Counted from the stretch's first letter, positions 52,663-62,816 are shown. The stretch: DNA of 64,000 bases from Endozoicomonas sp. OPT23 (GCF_009653635.1 NZ_PPFD01000003.1:124001-188000); one strand, 5' to 3'. A program made the numbers and translations. Notes: a model not told the origin generated them from the letters alone.

Positions 52663-54027
52663 ATGCTGACTTCCCTGATACAACAGCTACTTGAACAACT
52701 GGAAAATTCTGACACTACTTTTACCTCAGAGTATGATCAGAATGACTGGTTGGAAGCTGTCGTACAAAAGCTGGTCAATGAAATTGACGAGTGCCTGGGC
52801 AGACAGTTGGAACTGGTTATTCAGGCGTCTGTTTTCAAAGAACTGGAAGCGCTCTGGCGAAACCTGTCAGCCCTGATTGGCGATGGCTATCCAAGAGGAC
52901 AGGTTCGTATCCGTATTATGGATATGAGCTGGCATCAACTTTCTGATGACCTCAACCTCAGCTTCAGCCTGAAAGAATCCTTACTGTATCGTCGTGTTTA
53001 CCAGCAGGAATTCAGCACTTCCGGTGGTCAGCCTTATGGTTTATTACTGGTCAATCATGCTGTCAGCACTGAGTTTGACCACCTTTCCGGTCACGACGAT
53101 CTCTACACTCTACAATTACTGGGTCAGCTGGGGCACGAAGCCTTATGTCCGGTATTGATGGCTGCTTCAGATGATTTCATCGGCACCAGTGACCCTGATG
53201 TCTGGACTGACCCTGAGAGAGTGCGCCGTATATTTGCCAGTGACGACTTTTCCAGCTGGCAGCGTCTTCGTGCTGAGTCGGTCAGTCAGTTTCTGGGGCT
53301 TACCATGCCTGCACTGCAGGTCAGAGAACCCTGGTCTGACTATGCAGACGAGTTTCTCTTTGATGAACAGCCCGCTTACTACCCCGACAGTCATATTCTC
53401 TGGGGCAACAGTACTTTTGCCCTGGCCAGAAATGTAATCCGTGAATTCTGCCGAATCAGCTGGTTTGGTTTTCTTCGTACCGGCAGTAATCCTCGTAACG
53501 GTGGGGCTCTGGTCGACCTTTTTCCTGATCCGGTGACCTCCCTGCGAATCACACCATCGCTGGAAAACTTTTATAGCGACAGTGGCTTTATTCCACTCTC
53601 TACCGGTTATCTGGATGGCACAGTGGGTATTTTTTCCAACCGCTCAGTCTTTCATCCCGAGCTGGCAGGCTCTACCGACAATGCCGTAATCAGCATGTTG
53701 CAAACGACTTTGCTGGCCTGTCGTATCGGTCATTATTTGAAAATCCAGATTCGCGACAAGATCGGCAGCTACAAAACGGCTGCGGAGTGTGAGAGAGAGT
53801 TGAACCGCTGGTTGCAAACTTATACGTCGAATGTCGAGCATGCAGAAGAACATATTCTGGCTCGCTACCCGCTAAAGAAAGCTTTAATAAAAGTATCCGG
53901 CAGAGCTGACACAGGTCGCTACCATTGTCAGATATCCCTGCAGCCCCAGTATCAGTTCGATTTTCTCAGTTCCAGTATCGTACTCAAGACTGAGCTAACC
54001 AGCACCGAACGGTCGGGGAGGGTCTAG
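52663..54027 (+). CDS. second, divergent TssC-like sheath protein
   Basis: This is a 454-residue protein with the TssC fold: FKELEALWRNLSALIGDG, YRRVYQQEFSTSGGQPYGLLLVNH, SVSQFLGLTMPALQVREPW, FGFLRTGSNPRNGGALVDL, and ACRIGHYLKIQIRDKIGS near residue 365, matching the core motif of the canonical gene next door. It is shorter at the N-terminus and clearly diverged elsewhere. Paralogous TssC proteins occur beside the main one in some T6SS clusters. It may mix into the sheath, form its end, or have a baseplate role. The stop shares one base with the tssE start. Confidence 0.9.
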   Translation: MLTSLIQQLLEQLENSDTTFTSEYDQNDWLEAVVQKLVNEIDECLGRQLELVIQASVFKELEALWRNLSALIGDGYPRGQVRIRIMDMSWHQLSDDLNLSFSLKESLLYRRVYQQEFSTSGGQPYGLLLVNHAVSTEFDHLSGHDDLYTLQLLGQLGHEALCPVLMAASDDFIGTSDPDVWTDPERVRRIFASDDFSSWQRLRAESVSQFLGLTMPALQVREPWSDYADEFLFDEQPAYYPDSHILWGNSTFALARNVIREFCRISWFGFLRTGSNPRNGGALVDLFPDPVTSLRITPSLENFYSDSGFIPLSTGYLDGTVGIFSNRSVFHPELAGSTDNAVISMLQTTLLACRIGHYLKIQIRDKIGSYKTAAECERELNRWLQTYTSNVEHAEEHILARYPLKKALIKVSGRADTGRYHCQISLQPQYQFDFLSSSIVLKTELTSTERSGRV

Positions 54028-54434
54028 TGAGCTTACTGGATTCTTTCTCAAGCACTGAAACTACGGGCAGTACCAAACAGTCCATCTGCCGGAACCTGGA
54101 AATGGTTCTGGACTCCCGCAGAGCTATTTTCGAACTACCCGAGCACTCAAGTCATCTGCAGTCCTCTCTTTACGGTTATGGTCTGAAGAGTCTGCACGAC
54201 TGTCGTCATTCAGCCAGAGTCAGCGACATCATCGTTGACCTTGAGCAAACCATCCAACGATTTGAACCAAGATTGGAACAGGTGGTTATTGAATTGAACA
54301 GGGTTGATGAACATAACAACGCTCTCAGCTTCCATATTGAAGCGGTGATCAAGGGCGAGGATGGCGAGCCGGAAAGCTTCGACACCACCATTAACCTGAC
54401 CAATGCCACTCTTATAATCGAGGAGCACCGATGA
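54027..54434 (+). CDS. tssE: T6SS baseplate protein TssE
   Basis: This is a 135-residue protein with GTG start 54027 overlapping the TAG of the previous gene. Seen: ICRNLEMVLDSRRAIFELPE, SSLYGYGLKSLHDCRHS and a late PRLEQVVIELNRVDEH with a strand, the gp25/lysozyme-like fold of TssE. It links the sheath to the baseplate. The next gene follows after 15 bp. Confidence 0.93.
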   Translation: MSLLDSFSSTETTGSTKQSICRNLEMVLDSRRAIFELPEHSSHLQSSLYGYGLKSLHDCRHSARVSDIIVDLEQTIQRFEPRLEQVVIELNRVDEHNNALSFHIEAVIKGEDGEPESFDTTINLTNATLIIEEHR

Positions 54435-54449
54435 TAAAGGAGCATCGTC

Positions 54450-56231
54450 ATGTCTGATCTGTCACTGTGGTATGAGCGTGAGCTAGGCTGGTTTCGAAAA
54501 TACGCGGGCCAGTTTGCCGACAATCATCCGGGACTCGCTCGCTCTCTGGGCGTCAGCAATGAATCCATCGAAGATCCTGATGTTGCCCGACTGGTAGAGT
54601 CTGTTGCACTGCTGAATGCACGGCTCAGCAGCCAGCTGGAAGAAGAACAGCCGCTGCTGACCGACTCTCTGATTCGCATACTGTTTCCGCATTTCCTGCG
54701 ACCACTGCCCAGCGCTGGAATGATGCAACTGCCGGCCTCCAGCGATGTTGCTTCTATTCAGCATATTCCGGCTGGCAGCCTGTTCAGGGCAAGAATTGAT
54801 GATGAACGACACTGTGATTTTCGTACCTGCACCGATGCGCAGTTACTGCCGTTCAAACTGACTGATGCTGAAGTGGAGCTGGCTCCATTTTCATTACCGG
54901 CGGGCAAAACCACCGACAGCGTTGATGCCATGCTCAGGCTTGATCTTGAACTATGCGACGACAGTCTGAATTTCTACTCCATAGGTAACCTGGAATATCT
55001 GAACGTCTTTCTGAAAGGCGAAAACAGTCTGACTCAGCGACTCTATGACCAGCTGTTCAGTCAAGTTTATGCACTGGCAATTTATGATGATTCCGGCCAC
55101 CAGATAAAACTGCCTGCCAGTGCTCTTGAGCCGGTTCTGATTGATAAGCATGAGCGGATACTGCCGCTGTCTGGTCGAACTTTTTCAGGCTACCAGCTGC
55201 TGCTGGAATACATGGCGTATCACAATCTGTTTCTGTCCTTTCGTATTACGGGGCTGGATGGCGTACTTTCACAATTCAGCAACAGTCGCCTGTCACTGGC
55301 CGTTTATTTGCGAAACATACCAGTAGAACTGGCTCGCGGCATTACTTCAGAGAACTTCCAGCTGGGCTGTGCGCCTGTGGTAAACCTGTTTGACCGGCGG
55401 GGAGAACCTTTAAAGGTTGACCATACCCGTCTGGGTTACCCTCTGGAAATAGATGCCCGCTCTGCCAACCACTACGACGTTTTCTCGGTTAACTCAGTGC
55501 TTGATATTTCCGGTGTTCAGCCAGAGCCCCTGCCGGAAATATACGGTCACAAATACTACCAGTCCTACAGCAGCTGTTTCTGGCACTACCAGCCATCCTA
55601 TTCCAGCCGTGGCAGCAGTTACCGTCATGGTGAGCTGGCTCTGACTGATCTGGATCTGAAACCCTGGCAGGCAGAAAACCGCCAGCTGTCTCCCAGACTG
55701 ACTTGTTACAACGGTGCCCAGCCTATGGAGCTATCCCTGAAGCACGAACTTAGCTGTCAGGAAAATATTGCCATGCCGGTTACTCCGCAACTTCTGGGCA
55801 AGACAACAGCACCCTGGCAACCGGAACTCCGTCAGGCCAATCGCTGGGCATTGCTGGCTCACCTGAAATTTAACTTTGAAGCTCTACTGCGCTCCGATGA
55901 TCCGGTCAATGAACTGCGGGAGCTACTGTCGCTTTACAACCTGAACAATAACGCCAGCCTGAAGAGCTGTATCGACAGCATTGTCAGCATGGACTGTGAG
56001 AGCAAAGTAGCGCCCATCAAGGTTCAGAGCCGTCAGTGTTTTGTTCAGGGCACGGATATTACTTTGACCCTCGATAGAGCAAGAATCAGCGGCGTATCCA
56101 TTATGTCTTTCATACAGGTACTTGACCGCCTGTTTGCGGGCTACGCGGGCTATAACAGTTTTACTCGTCTGAAAGTGGCCTTTAAATCCGAGTCAGGGTT
56201 CTTTTATCTGTGTCCGAGAAGGCAGGGATAA
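54450..56231 (+). CDS. tssF: T6SS baseplate protein TssF
   Basis: This is a 593-residue protein. Seen: YERELGWFRKYAGQFADNHPG at the N-terminus, SNESIEDPDVARLVESVALL, LTDSLIRILFPHFLRPLPS, then GCAPVVNLFDRRGEPLKVDH in the middle. The length and N-terminal block are typical of TssF (ImpG/VasA), which forms the baseplate wedge with TssG. An AGGAGCATCGTC lies just before the start. Confidence 0.95.
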   Translation: MSDLSLWYERELGWFRKYAGQFADNHPGLARSLGVSNESIEDPDVARLVESVALLNARLSSQLEEEQPLLTDSLIRILFPHFLRPLPSAGMMQLPASSDVASIQHIPAGSLFRARIDDERHCDFRTCTDAQLLPFKLTDAEVELAPFSLPAGKTTDSVDAMLRLDLELCDDSLNFYSIGNLEYLNVFLKGENSLTQRLYDQLFSQVYALAIYDDSGHQIKLPASALEPVLIDKHERILPLSGRTFSGYQLLLEYMAYHNLFLSFRITGLDGVLSQFSNSRLSLAVYLRNIPVELARGITSENFQLGCAPVVNLFDRRGEPLKVDHTRLGYPLEIDARSANHYDVFSVNSVLDISGVQPEPLPEIYGHKYYQSYSSCFWHYQPSYSSRGSSYRHGELALTDLDLKPWQAENRQLSPRLTCYNGAQPMELSLKHELSCQENIAMPVTPQLLGKTTAPWQPELRQANRWALLAHLKFNFEALLRSDDPVNELRELLSLYNLNNNASLKSCIDSIVSMDCESKVAPIKVQSRQCFVQGTDITLTLDRARISGVSIMSFIQVLDRLFAGYAGYNSFTRLKVAFKSESGFFYLCPRRQG

Positions 56232-56234
56232 GTC

Positions 56235-57317
56235 ATGTCAGCAGCAAGCGACAGTAAAAACGATGCTAATGGCAAATACAGCGGTAAGAGCAATCTGCTG
56301 AGACGGCTTCAGAATCAACCGGAGCAGTGGCAGTTTGCCCAGGCTATTCGCTTGATACTTAACGGGGCTGGTCGCTCTCCGGTTGCTTTAGCTCTGATCA
56401 GCGATCCGGGCTATCGCCACACCAAAGCGGAAATGACAGAAATCCGCTACATCAGAAAAACCGTCACGCTTACGACTACACTGCCTTCCCTGACCGGCAT
56501 TAATGGTGTTTTGCCGTACAGCTATCAGGACAAGGCTCACCAGCTCAGGGTCGGCGAAGACAATGCCAGCCTGCAGGATTTCTACGAAATCTTTAACCAG
56601 CGGGTTTTGCTTAACAGCTACCGCAGCCTGACTCGATACCATATTACCTGCCGCTTTGAAGACGGCGTCTGGCTGAAAGAAAACAGACAGCGTCGTTCTT
56701 TTCAGCAACGGGAAAATCTCAGAACCCTGGGTGAACAACTCTGCTCACTGACCGGTGTAACCCGTTACCCGCTACTGCCAGCGGATCATCTGGTGCCATA
56801 CGTGGGAGTTATGGGACAGCGAACTGTTTCAACCTGCCTGCTGAAACAGATTCTTGAAGACTATTTTGGCCTGACGATTTCAGTGTCATCCCAGCCTCTC
56901 AAGAAATACCCACTGGATGATGACTGTCGCAGCCAGCTGACCAGTCGCAAAACAGAAACCAATGCGCTTGGTTCAGGTGCTTTGCTGGGCGGTCACAGCT
57001 GGCTGGCAAATAACCGCCTGACGGTTGTTATTCACGCTGGTAACGCCGAACAGAAGCGAATGGTAGAGACAGATTGTCGTCTTCATGCCCGTGTTCAGGC
57101 TTTCGCTCAGCTCTACCTGAGACGACAGGTTGATATAGACCTTCAGCTGGAGTGCAACTCGGACATGATGCCGCAGCCGCAGTTGAAAACTGACAGGGCA
57201 GAACGGGTGCAACTGGGTATGAGCCACAGCCTGCAGTCCGGTTCTAAACCGGTCAGCAAGGTCTCCATAACCCTTGGCAGAGGCAAGGTCTGCTCAACGG
57301 GCGTGTTACCGCTATAG
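56235..57317 (+). CDS. tssG: T6SS baseplate protein TssG
   Basis: This is a 360-residue protein. Seen: LLRRLQNQPEQWQFAQAIRL at the N-terminus, the LTGINGVLPYSYQDKA strand, LQDFYEIFNQRVLLNSYRSL near residue 115, and GGHSWLANNRLTVVIHAG near residue 250, all typical of TssG (ImpH/VasB). It pairs with TssF, whose stop is 3 bp upstream. Confidence 0.94.
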   Translation: MSAASDSKNDANGKYSGKSNLLRRLQNQPEQWQFAQAIRLILNGAGRSPVALALISDPGYRHTKAEMTEIRYIRKTVTLTTTLPSLTGINGVLPYSYQDKAHQLRVGEDNASLQDFYEIFNQRVLLNSYRSLTRYHITCRFEDGVWLKENRQRRSFQQRENLRTLGEQLCSLTGVTRYPLLPADHLVPYVGVMGQRTVSTCLLKQILEDYFGLTISVSSQPLKKYPLDDDCRSQLTSRKTETNALGSGALLGGHSWLANNRLTVVIHAGNAEQKRMVETDCRLHARVQAFAQLYLRRQVDIDLQLECNSDMMPQPQLKTDRAERVQLGMSHSLQSGSKPVSKVSITLGRGKVCSTGVLPL

Positions 57318-57341
57318 CAAATGCAAAACAGTAAAACCTCG

Positions 57342-57375
57342 TTTTAGATAACGCTTTTAGATAGCACTTTTAGAT
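57342..57375 (+). repeat. three TTTTAGAT repeats before clpV
   Basis: TTTTAGAT occurs at 57342, 57355 and 57368, an exact 13-bp period, in the 103-bp gap between tssG and clpV. It may be a protein-binding array or the trace of a local duplication. Confidence 0.5.
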
Positions 57376-57420
57376 TTAGACAGCACTGAACGACCAACAG
57401 CGAACAAGGCAAAGAACAAG

Positions 57421-60018
57421 ATGCAGCAGGAATTAAAAAAACTCATCGACCGACTGGCTTCAGCACTGTTGACCTCGCTGGAAGCCGCCGCCGGAGATTG
57501 CGCCGGTCGTGGCCATAAATCTATAGAGATTGAACACTGGCTGCTGCAGCTGGCAAACAGCGGTGAATTTACCGAACTGGCTAATAAATTCGGTCTGGAC
57601 AGAGCTGACATACTCTCTGATCTTGATCAACGACTGAACCGTAACTCAACTGGTCATCAGGGTGCTCCGGCTCTTTCCTCAACACTGGTCAGTGTCATGC
57701 AGGATGCCTGGGTTGAAGCATCACTGAATGCAGCTCAAGAGAAAATTCGCCTGCCTCATTTGCTCCTGGCACTGATCAACCGTGACAGCTTTATGCTGGT
57801 GTCATCGCCCCTGACTGACCAGCTTCGCAAGATATCCCGAGAAAGCCTTCAGGCTATTGCCCGCTCCGATCAATCTGTCGGTACAGAAAGCCAGGCTGTA
57901 GAAGATGCCAGCCATGCGGCGCTGGATAAATACACTCGCAACCTGACCGAGCAGGCTCAGGCTGGCAAGCTTGATCCGATCTCCGGTCGTCTCGATGAAA
58001 TACGTCAGATGATCGATATTCTGTCCCGTCGCCGTCAGAACAATCCGATTCTGGTGGGTGACCCGGGTGTCGGTAAAACGGCTGTTGTTGAAGGATTAGC
58101 ACAAGCCATCGTTGACCAACAGGTGCCGGACCACCTGCTCAACATTGAATTACGCATTCTTGATCTGTCACTGCTGCAAGCCGGAGCCAGCATCAAGGGC
58201 GAGTTTGAAAAACGTCTGCAGGATGTGATCAACGAAGTACAAAACTCAGCGACACCCATCATCCTGTTTATTGATGAAGCCCACACCCTTATCGGTGCCG
58301 GTGGCGCAGCCGGACAGAACGACGCTGCCAACCTGCTGAAACCGGCTCTGGCTCGGGGTGAGCTGAGAACTATTGCGGCCACCACCTGGGCTGAATATAA
58401 AAAGTACTTCGAGAGCGATGCTGCACTGACGCGCCGTTTTCAGGTGGTCAAGGTTCCCGAGCCTGACGAACAGGATGCTATTGCCATGGTACGGGGTGTT
58501 TCCCGTTCTCTGGCGGCTCATCATAATGTCAGAGTACTGGATACTGCTATTGAAGCAGCCGTTAAACTTTCCGTCCGTTATCTGCCTGAACGTCAACTGC
58601 CTGATAAAGCCATCAGTCTGCTGGATACCGCCTGTTCCAGAATCGGACTGTCTGCCCGAGCCACACCTGCGGTGATCAACAAGCTTAAACAGCAGCAGGA
58701 TTACCTGAAGCAGGAAGCCTCTGCTCTTGAACTGGAGTGGAACGCCAGCAGTGAACACCAACAGCGACTGCAGGATATTGCGGCTGAACTGACCGAGCTG
58801 GCTGAACAACAGCAGACACTGGAGCAAAAATGGTCACAGGAAAAAGAACTCAGTGGCGCCCTGCTAAGCCTTACCAGTGAACTGGACAGCCAGCGTAACG
58901 AGTCCCCTGACTTCAAACCGGAGCAGGTTCAGCTGGAACAACTGGAGCAGTTACAGCAGCAATTAAAAGAGCTGCAGGCAGAAAACCCTCTTGTTAAGCC
59001 TTTTGTTGACGACCAGAGTATCGCTCAGGTCATCGAAGGCTGGACCGGAATTCCAGCTGGTAACATGGTGGCGGATGAAACCGAACGACTGCTGAAGCTT
59101 GAACAGGCACTGGCAGAAAGAATCATTGGCCAGAAGCTGGCCATCAATGCCATCAGTGAAACCATCCGCATCAACAGAACCGGCCTCGGTGACCAGCGTC
59201 GTCCGATGGGTGTATTCCTGATGTGTGGCCCTTCCGGTGTTGGTAAGACAGAAACTGCTCTGGCGCTGGCAGATCAACTGTTTGGGGGCGAACAGAATCT
59301 GACAGTGATCAATATGACCGAATTCAAGGAAGAACATAAGGTTTCAATGCTGCTGGGAGCACCGGCCGGTTATGTGGGCTATGGTGAAGGTGGCGTGTTG
59401 ACCGAAGCCGTTCGCCGCAAACCTCACTCCATTGTTCTCCTCGATGAGATGGAAAAAGCACACCCTGGCGTTCACGACATTTTCTATCAGATTTTTGACA
59501 AGGGCCGCATTTCCGACAGTGCCGGACAGGAAGTTGACTTCAGAAACACCCTGATCATCATGACATCTAACGCGGCTGACTTTGCTATCTGTGACTATGT
59601 TGAGAAAGGCTCTGCTGAAGACAGCCCCGTCAAATATGGTCCATTAGTTTCAGCCATTGAAGATGATCTGATGACTTTCTTTAAACCGGCATTTCTCGGA
59701 CGTACCCGAATCCTGCCCTTCCTCCCACTGAATCAGGAGGAGATGAAGTCCATCTGCCGTATCGCCATCGCACGAATAGAAAAGAACATTGCCGAAAAAT
59801 ATCAGGCGACACTGGCTATTGATGATAAAGCCATTGAACAACTGGTGATGTGGAATAACAGTCCGCACACCGGCGCCCGTGCCGTTGAACAGATTATTCA
59901 GCAACAGCTTATGCCACTGCTGGCAAAAGAGTGTCTGCTGCACACCAGCACTGGCCAGGAGATTAACCGTGTCGAGGTTTCAGTGGCTGGACAGTCTCTC
60001 CATGTGGAGCTGTCCTGA
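57421..60018 (+). CDS. tssH: T6SS ATPase ClpV (TssH)
   Basis: This is an 865-residue AAA+ protein. In order: an N-terminal Clp repeat domain (IEIEHWLLQLANSGEFTELA); the first ATPase with Walker A GDPGVGKT near residue 213 and Walker B FIDEAHTLIGAGG near residue 282; a Gln/Glu-rich middle coiled coil from about residue 420; and the second ATPase with CGPSGVGKTETALALADQLF near residue 600 and IVLLDEMEKAHPGVHDIF. It disassembles the contracted sheath for reuse. No truncation is visible. Confidence 0.96.
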   Translation: MQQELKKLIDRLASALLTSLEAAAGDCAGRGHKSIEIEHWLLQLANSGEFTELANKFGLDRADILSDLDQRLNRNSTGHQGAPALSSTLVSVMQDAWVEASLNAAQEKIRLPHLLLALINRDSFMLVSSPLTDQLRKISRESLQAIARSDQSVGTESQAVEDASHAALDKYTRNLTEQAQAGKLDPISGRLDEIRQMIDILSRRRQNNPILVGDPGVGKTAVVEGLAQAIVDQQVPDHLLNIELRILDLSLLQAGASIKGEFEKRLQDVINEVQNSATPIILFIDEAHTLIGAGGAAGQNDAANLLKPALARGELRTIAATTWAEYKKYFESDAALTRRFQVVKVPEPDEQDAIAMVRGVSRSLAAHHNVRVLDTAIEAAVKLSVRYLPERQLPDKAISLLDTACSRIGLSARATPAVINKLKQQQDYLKQEASALELEWNASSEHQQRLQDIAAELTELAEQQQTLEQKWSQEKELSGALLSLTSELDSQRNESPDFKPEQVQLEQLEQLQQQLKELQAENPLVKPFVDDQSIAQVIEGWTGIPAGNMVADETERLLKLEQALAERIIGQKLAINAISETIRINRTGLGDQRRPMGVFLMCGPSGVGKTETALALADQLFGGEQNLTVINMTEFKEEHKVSMLLGAPAGYVGYGEGGVLTEAVRRKPHSIVLLDEMEKAHPGVHDIFYQIFDKGRISDSAGQEVDFRNTLIIMTSNAADFAICDYVEKGSAEDSPVKYGPLVSAIEDDLMTFFKPAFLGRTRILPFLPLNQEEMKSICRIAIARIEKNIAEKYQATLAIDDKAIEQLVMWNNSPHTGARAVEQIIQQQLMPLLAKECLLHTSTGQEINRVEVSVAGQSLHVELS

Positions 60019-60072
60019 TGCTGTTTATAAAGACACTATTTATTAAGACACAATCAGGGAGGCCGTTAGTTA

Positions 60073-62238
60073 ATGCCTCAGGCTAATTCCCAGAGTTATG
60101 ACAGCGGGCAACGCCCGCTGGTACTGATTACCGAATCCGGTGACGAATGTATCGCCACCCGTATGGAAAGCAGTGATTTTGTCGATGACTGCTATCAACA
60201 CCGAGTGTCGTTTATCGCCCGTAAGCTGAGCCCAGAGAAGTTGCTGGGCATAGGCATCAGTGTTGTCTATCAACCACGTGTTTCAAGCACTGGCAGTTCA
60301 CCAGCGGCCTTTCACGGCATCTGTATTGAAATCCGTAAAACAGGCTCCCTTCAAAGCAGAGGCTATGATCAGTTCACTGCGGTTCTAGTGCCCTGGTTCT
60401 GGCTGTTGCAGCACAGAACCAACTGTCGGGTTTATCAGGAACAGAAAGCAAGCGAAATCATTAAGTCTCTGGCTTCTGAACACGGTTTCAGCAGCCAGCT
60501 GGATCTGGCTGCCAGTGGTGATAAAGCCAGAGAGTACTGTGTTCAGTTCAATGAAACTGACCGTGACTTTATCGTTCGCCTGATGAACGAAGAAGGCTGG
60601 CACTATCACTTTCAGCAACAGAAGGGCGATCACAAACTGGTCATCGGCGCTGACAATGGCTGCTTCTCAACCGTTGCCGAAGGCAGTGCCGACCACTTTG
60701 CCGAAAGTGATAAACAGGAATGGGCGATTACCGACTGGCAGCACAGCTTCTCTCTGGGAGCCGGTGGTGCCATGACCAGCGACTACAGTTATGAACTTGC
60801 TGAAGCCCTGCCCGGCAGCAAGGTGAACAGTGCCTCTGGCATAAAGGCTCAGAAAAGCCTGCAGCATTACTTCTACCCTGGTCGTTATCAGGAAAAAAGC
60901 GCTGGTACTGATGTAGCCACACAAGCCATTGAAGGGTTCGACAGCCGATACAGTCAGGTAGAAGGCGGCAGCAGCCTTTCAGGGTTTTATGCGGGTGGTT
61001 GTTTCAAGCTGGATCATCACGTTGATGCTGAAGAGAAAGGCGAGTACCTGCTGCTGGCTGTGCACCATGAGTTTGCTGCGGCTGAAAGTGGCAGAGAGAT
61101 GGAGTACAGCAACCGCTTTGTCTGCATTCCGACTGATAACGATTACCGACCGCTCCCTTCCTTTGAGAAACCAAAAATTCTCGGACTGCAGAGTGCAATC
61201 GTCACTGGCCCCTCGTCGGAAGAGACTCATATCGACGACTATAACCGGGTAAAGGTTCAGTTCCACTGGGATACCGAAGGCCAGGGCGACGATTCCTCAT
61301 CCTGCTGGGTACGTGTGGCCCAGAATATGGCTGGCAATAACTTTGGCAGTCACTTCATTCCCAGAGTGGGCGATGAGGTACTGGTCAGTTTTCTGGACAG
61401 TGACCCGGATCGCCCTGTGGTGACAGGCTCTGTTTATAACGAAACTCATAAGCAGCCTTATACCGAACCCACCAGCTACGGAATAAAACTCCAGTCTTCA
61501 CCAGACGGTGGTGCCGATACCTTCAACGAATTGCGTTTTGACTGCAAAAAAGATGAAGAACAGGTCTATCTTCAGGCAGAGAAAGATCTGCTGATCGATG
61601 TCAAAAACGACCGAACAGAAACCATTGTCGGCAACCTGACGGAAGAAATCCAAAAGACTGTTACCCGCACCATCAAGGAAGACGACACACTCACTATCGA
61701 AGGCGAACAGGCCGTTACTGTCACCAAAAAAATTGCGATAACAACCGATGACGCCTACGAATTGACAGCCAAGGGCGGCTATCAGTTACAAACCGATGAC
61801 GATGCCAGCTTAACCGTAAAAGGTGGCACCAGCATCGACAGTACTGGCGATATTGCTATGGAAAGTAAGGGCAATATTGAGGGCAAGGCCACCAATTCCC
61901 TGAACCTGGAAGGTATGAGCATCAAACAGACCGGACAAACCGGCATAGATCTGGAAGTAGGCCCCAGTAAGATTGCCCTGTCACCCAGTGGCGTAGAAAT
62001 AAGCTGTGGACCCAGCACCATAAAACTGTCGCCCAGCGGCGTAGAAATATCCGGTGTGCAGTTCAAGGCTGAAGGTCAGGTTAAGGCAGAGTTGAAAGGC
62101 GGTGTGATGGCGACAGTTGAAGGTACGGTGAAAACCGATATCAAGGGCACCATGGTAGGCATTCAGGGTAATGCCATGACCCAGATAAAAGCGGGCGCCA
62201 TGGTGGAAATTCAAGGGGCTATAGCGAAGATTAACTGA
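60073..62238 (+). CDS. vgrG: T6SS spike protein VgrG (TssI)
   Basis: This is a 721-residue protein. The gp27-like part includes HGICIEIRKTGS, FTAVLVPWFWLLQHRTNCRV and RDFIVRLMNEEGWHYHF. The gp5 OB-fold holds DDYNRVKVQFHWDTEG and PRVGDEVLVSFLDSDPDRP. The needle-like C-terminus is rich in short beta repeats, with GPSKIALSPSGVEIS and GPSTIKLSPSGVEIS in tandem near residues 630-660. There is no obvious enzymatic extension. It tips the tube, and the PAAR gene nearby likely caps it. It shares one base with the next start codon. Confidence 0.95.
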   Translation: MPQANSQSYDSGQRPLVLITESGDECIATRMESSDFVDDCYQHRVSFIARKLSPEKLLGIGISVVYQPRVSSTGSSPAAFHGICIEIRKTGSLQSRGYDQFTAVLVPWFWLLQHRTNCRVYQEQKASEIIKSLASEHGFSSQLDLAASGDKAREYCVQFNETDRDFIVRLMNEEGWHYHFQQQKGDHKLVIGADNGCFSTVAEGSADHFAESDKQEWAITDWQHSFSLGAGGAMTSDYSYELAEALPGSKVNSASGIKAQKSLQHYFYPGRYQEKSAGTDVATQAIEGFDSRYSQVEGGSSLSGFYAGGCFKLDHHVDAEEKGEYLLLAVHHEFAAAESGREMEYSNRFVCIPTDNDYRPLPSFEKPKILGLQSAIVTGPSSEETHIDDYNRVKVQFHWDTEGQGDDSSSCWVRVAQNMAGNNFGSHFIPRVGDEVLVSFLDSDPDRPVVTGSVYNETHKQPYTEPTSYGIKLQSSPDGGADTFNELRFDCKKDEEQVYLQAEKDLLIDVKNDRTETIVGNLTEEIQKTVTRTIKEDDTLTIEGEQAVTVTKKIAITTDDAYELTAKGGYQLQTDDDASLTVKGGTSIDSTGDIAMESKGNIEGKATNSLNLEGMSIKQTGQTGIDLEVGPSKIALSPSGVEISCGPSTIKLSPSGVEISGVQFKAEGQVKAELKGGVMATVEGTVKTDIKGTMVGIQGNAMTQIKAGAMVEIQGAIAKIN

Positions 62239-62816
62239 TGTTTTCCAAAGTACAGACACTTCGAAAAATACCTCAGGAATATGCCCTGGAGGTTATCAAC
62301 CGCTATCAGGTCGACAAGACTCTGAAAGAAAGCGTTCCTTCGGACCAGTCACCGCAGGAACTGATCGAACAGTGGCTAAAAGAAGAGAAATACAACGAGC
62401 TGGTGACCTTTCTCTGTCATGCCCTGTCGGCCCGGGAAGCGGTCTGGTGGGGTTGCCTCTGCCTGCGCATGGTTGAGCAGGAATTAAACGACGTGCAACA
62501 ACAGGCACTTTCTGCAGCAGAATCTTGGGTTCGTGAATCCACAGAAGCAAATAGACGTATATCAGAGACAAGGGCAAAAAGAGCGGAACTGGATAACGCG
62601 GCCGGATGGCTGGCACAGGCTGCTTTCTGGAGTGGTGGCAGCATCACTCCCATAGATGGACCGGCCAATCCGGCTCCACCTTATCTTTACTCCCATGCGG
62701 TAGCGGGAGCTATCTGTCTGAGCGCAGTGCTTCCCGATGCCAGTAATGGCAAGAAAAACTACAAGGCAATGATCAGAACAGGTCTGATCATCGCCGATGG
62801 TGGCAATGGCCGTTAA
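62238..62816 (+). CDS. T6SS-associated protein, DUF6931-like
   Basis: This is a 192-residue protein beginning inside the vgrG stop (TGATG). Seen: LVTFLCHALSAREAVWWGCL near residue 60, then a helical Arg/Glu region and LDNAAGWLAQAAFWSGGSITP, features I associate with DUF6931 proteins found between vgrG and PAAR genes. It is probably cytoplasmic. Its position suggests an adaptor or chaperone that loads cargo on VgrG or PAAR, which is inference. Confidence 0.65.
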   Translation: MFSKVQTLRKIPQEYALEVINRYQVDKTLKESVPSDQSPQELIEQWLKEEKYNELVTFLCHALSAREAVWWGCLCLRMVEQELNDVQQQALSAAESWVRESTEANRRISETRAKRAELDNAAGWLAQAAFWSGGSITPIDGPANPAPPYLYSHAVAGAICLSAVLPDASNGKKNYKAMIRTGLIIADGGNGR

